In this document: in pieces, positions 43,339 through 44,149 of the stretch
Layout: every line of letters starts with the position of its first letter
How positions within the stretch are numbered: the first letter of the stretch is position 1
Assembly: GCA_020348065.1 (NCBI GenBank)
Contig: CP070742.1
Span: 3,322,345-3,366,493 of the forward strand
DNA length: 44,149 bases
Direction: 5' to 3'
Origin: Candidatus Zixiibacteriota bacterium
Lineage (GTDB): Bacteria > Zixibacteria > MSB-5A5 > UBA10806
Notes under the pieces: generated by a model
What the model saw: the letters and a program-made list of their open reading frames with translations, nothing else
What the model was told of the DNA's origin: nothing
Database searches by the model: none
Position numbers and translations under genes: made by a program

Positions 43339-44149
43339 ATGCCCAGAGTATTGCTTGTGGACGACGAGGATTCCTTCAGGCTCCCTTTAACCCGAAGGCT
43401 TAATGTCAGGCATATCGATACAATTGAAGTTGGCAGCGGTGAAGATGCTATAAAACTTGTCAGAAGCGATTCTGATATAGATATAGTGGTTCTGGATCTC
43501 AAAATGCCGGGGATGAACGGCGAACAGGTTTTACAGGAATTAAAAAATTTCCGGCCCGAAATACAGGTCATAATGTTGACCGGGCACGGATCTTTGAATT
43601 CGGCGGTTAAAACCGGCAAACTCGACGCTTACTCCTATCTTGAAAAACCATGTGATCTTGAAAAACTGATCGGCGAAATAGAGTCGGCCCGAGAGGAAAA
43701 AATATATGCCCTGACAAGACATGAAATTCCCCACGTCGAAAAAGGATCTCTCTGGAAGTGGCTGGTCGGGACCCATAACTCAAGACCGGGAATTATCCTG
43801 CTGGGAATAATACTGTTCGCCTCCATTTTACTTCTCCCGACTCCGGACCGGCTATATAATCTGATATCATCAAAAAAAGCCGGCGCTCTCGCGGATAAAA
43901 ATATGGGATATGCGGATTACAGGAAAATGAAGGCGGGCGATTCGATCGCGTCATATTACGGAGCCAAATATAAAATAGGTAAGAATATAAAAGATGAAGA
44001 CGGCAAAAACTCATTTCAGCCATATGGCCCGGAAAAAATGGCGACAAAAGCGAAAGTGATGCTCGGCATCCTTGTCATCGCGGCCCTGTTCTGGGCGTCA
44101 GGAGCTGTCCCGGTTGGAATTACGGCTTTATTGGTAGGCGTTATAATGT
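43339..44149 (+). CDS. CheY-like receiver domain fused to an SLC13/DASS-type transporter (3' truncated)
   Basis: The frame from ATG 43339 (GAAGAGG 8 bases upstream) stays open to the window edge, giving 270 residues so far. Residues 1-120 are a receiver domain with the full active site: acidic D8/D9, phospho-accepting D53 in VVLDLKMPG, T81 in MLTGHG and K103 in YLEKP. After a linker comes a membrane helix (about 150-168: GIILLGIILFASILLLPTPD), a soluble segment (170-237), then AKVMLGILVIAALFWASGAVPVGITALLVGVIM, which follows the first conserved helices of SLC13/DASS anion symporters. The kinase upstream would phosphorylate D53, so a transporter, not DNA binding, appears to be the output. The transported anion and the rest of the protein are unseen. 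Confidence 0.82.
   Translation, partial: MPRVLLVDDEDSFRLPLTRRLNVRHIDTIEVGSGEDAIKLVRSDSDIDIVVLDLKMPGMNGEQVLQELKNFRPEIQVIMLTGHGSLNSAVKTGKLDAYSYLEKPCDLEKLIGEIESAREEKIYALTRHEIPHVEKGSLWKWLVGTHNSRPGIILLGIILFASILLLPTPDRLYNLISSKKAGALADKNMGYADYRKMKAGDSIASYYGAKYKIGKNIKDEDGKNSFQPYGPEKMATKAKVMLGILVIAALFWASGAVPVGITALLVGVIM

Overview
The window looks like a chromosomal piece of a Gram-negative bacterium of the Fibrobacterota-Chlorobiota-Bacteroidota (FCB) superphylum, most plausibly an uncultured lineage such as Zixibacteria. The phylum is inferred from protein style, not from a marker phylogeny. Evidence: six proteins end in type IX secretion (T9SS) type A sorting domains (YPNPFN...G-Y-F-Y...KMLxLK), one outer-membrane barrel belongs to the PorV/PorQ family, and lipoprotein-maturation genes are present. 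Base composition is moderate and somewhat GC-richer around 29.0-31.8 kb. No tRNA, rRNA, IS element or CRISPR array was seen.

Layout. 1-188: tail of a T9SS cargo gene on the plus strand, with a probably bidirectional terminator. 245-16708 (minus): a long, tightly packed gene train, often with 1-17 base overlaps. In transcription order it runs priA, an HD hydrolase, purM, gpmI, lnt, a PorZ-like beta-propeller T9SS protein, a FemAB/GNAT-like acyltransferase, a polysaccharide deacetylase, GT4, GT2, a GT-C membrane glycosyltransferase and a second GT4. It mixes housekeeping genes with a cell-surface glycan module. 16793-22008 (minus): valS, a DUF4139 exported protein and a TPR lipoprotein. 22302-24934 (plus): a DUF362 Tat protein and a fused NapH/NapG-type polyferredoxin, preceded by a structured leader. 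25253-28083 (minus): a PorV/PorQ barrel with a C-terminal SPOR domain and a TIGR00300 (LOR/SDH-type ornithine cyclodeaminase-like) enzyme. 28264-28677 (plus): a small exported Cys/His protein. 28.7-32.6 kb: threonine dehydrogenase, a VCBS/FG-GAP T9SS protein and an ICMT-like methyltransferase, separated by clusters of long hairpin repeats. 32554-35769 (minus): TatD hydrolase, a small membrane protein and a long KamA-family radical SAM protein. 35972-40568 (minus): three T9SS cargo genes. One is a beta-helix protein interrupted by an in-frame TGA, the other two are tandem paralogues sharing a conserved upstream element. 41056-44149 (plus): a Cache histidine kinase, a CBS-pair protein and a truncated gene that joins a CheY-like receiver domain directly to an SLC13/DASS-type membrane transporter.

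The most unusual item is the last operon, where a two-component system appears to end in a transporter instead of a transcription factor. The next most interesting are the hairpin repeat family at 28.7-32.6 kb, the candidate RNA switch before the DUF362/NapGH operon, the PorV-SPOR fusion, and the PorZ-like gene embedded in a surface-glycan operon.
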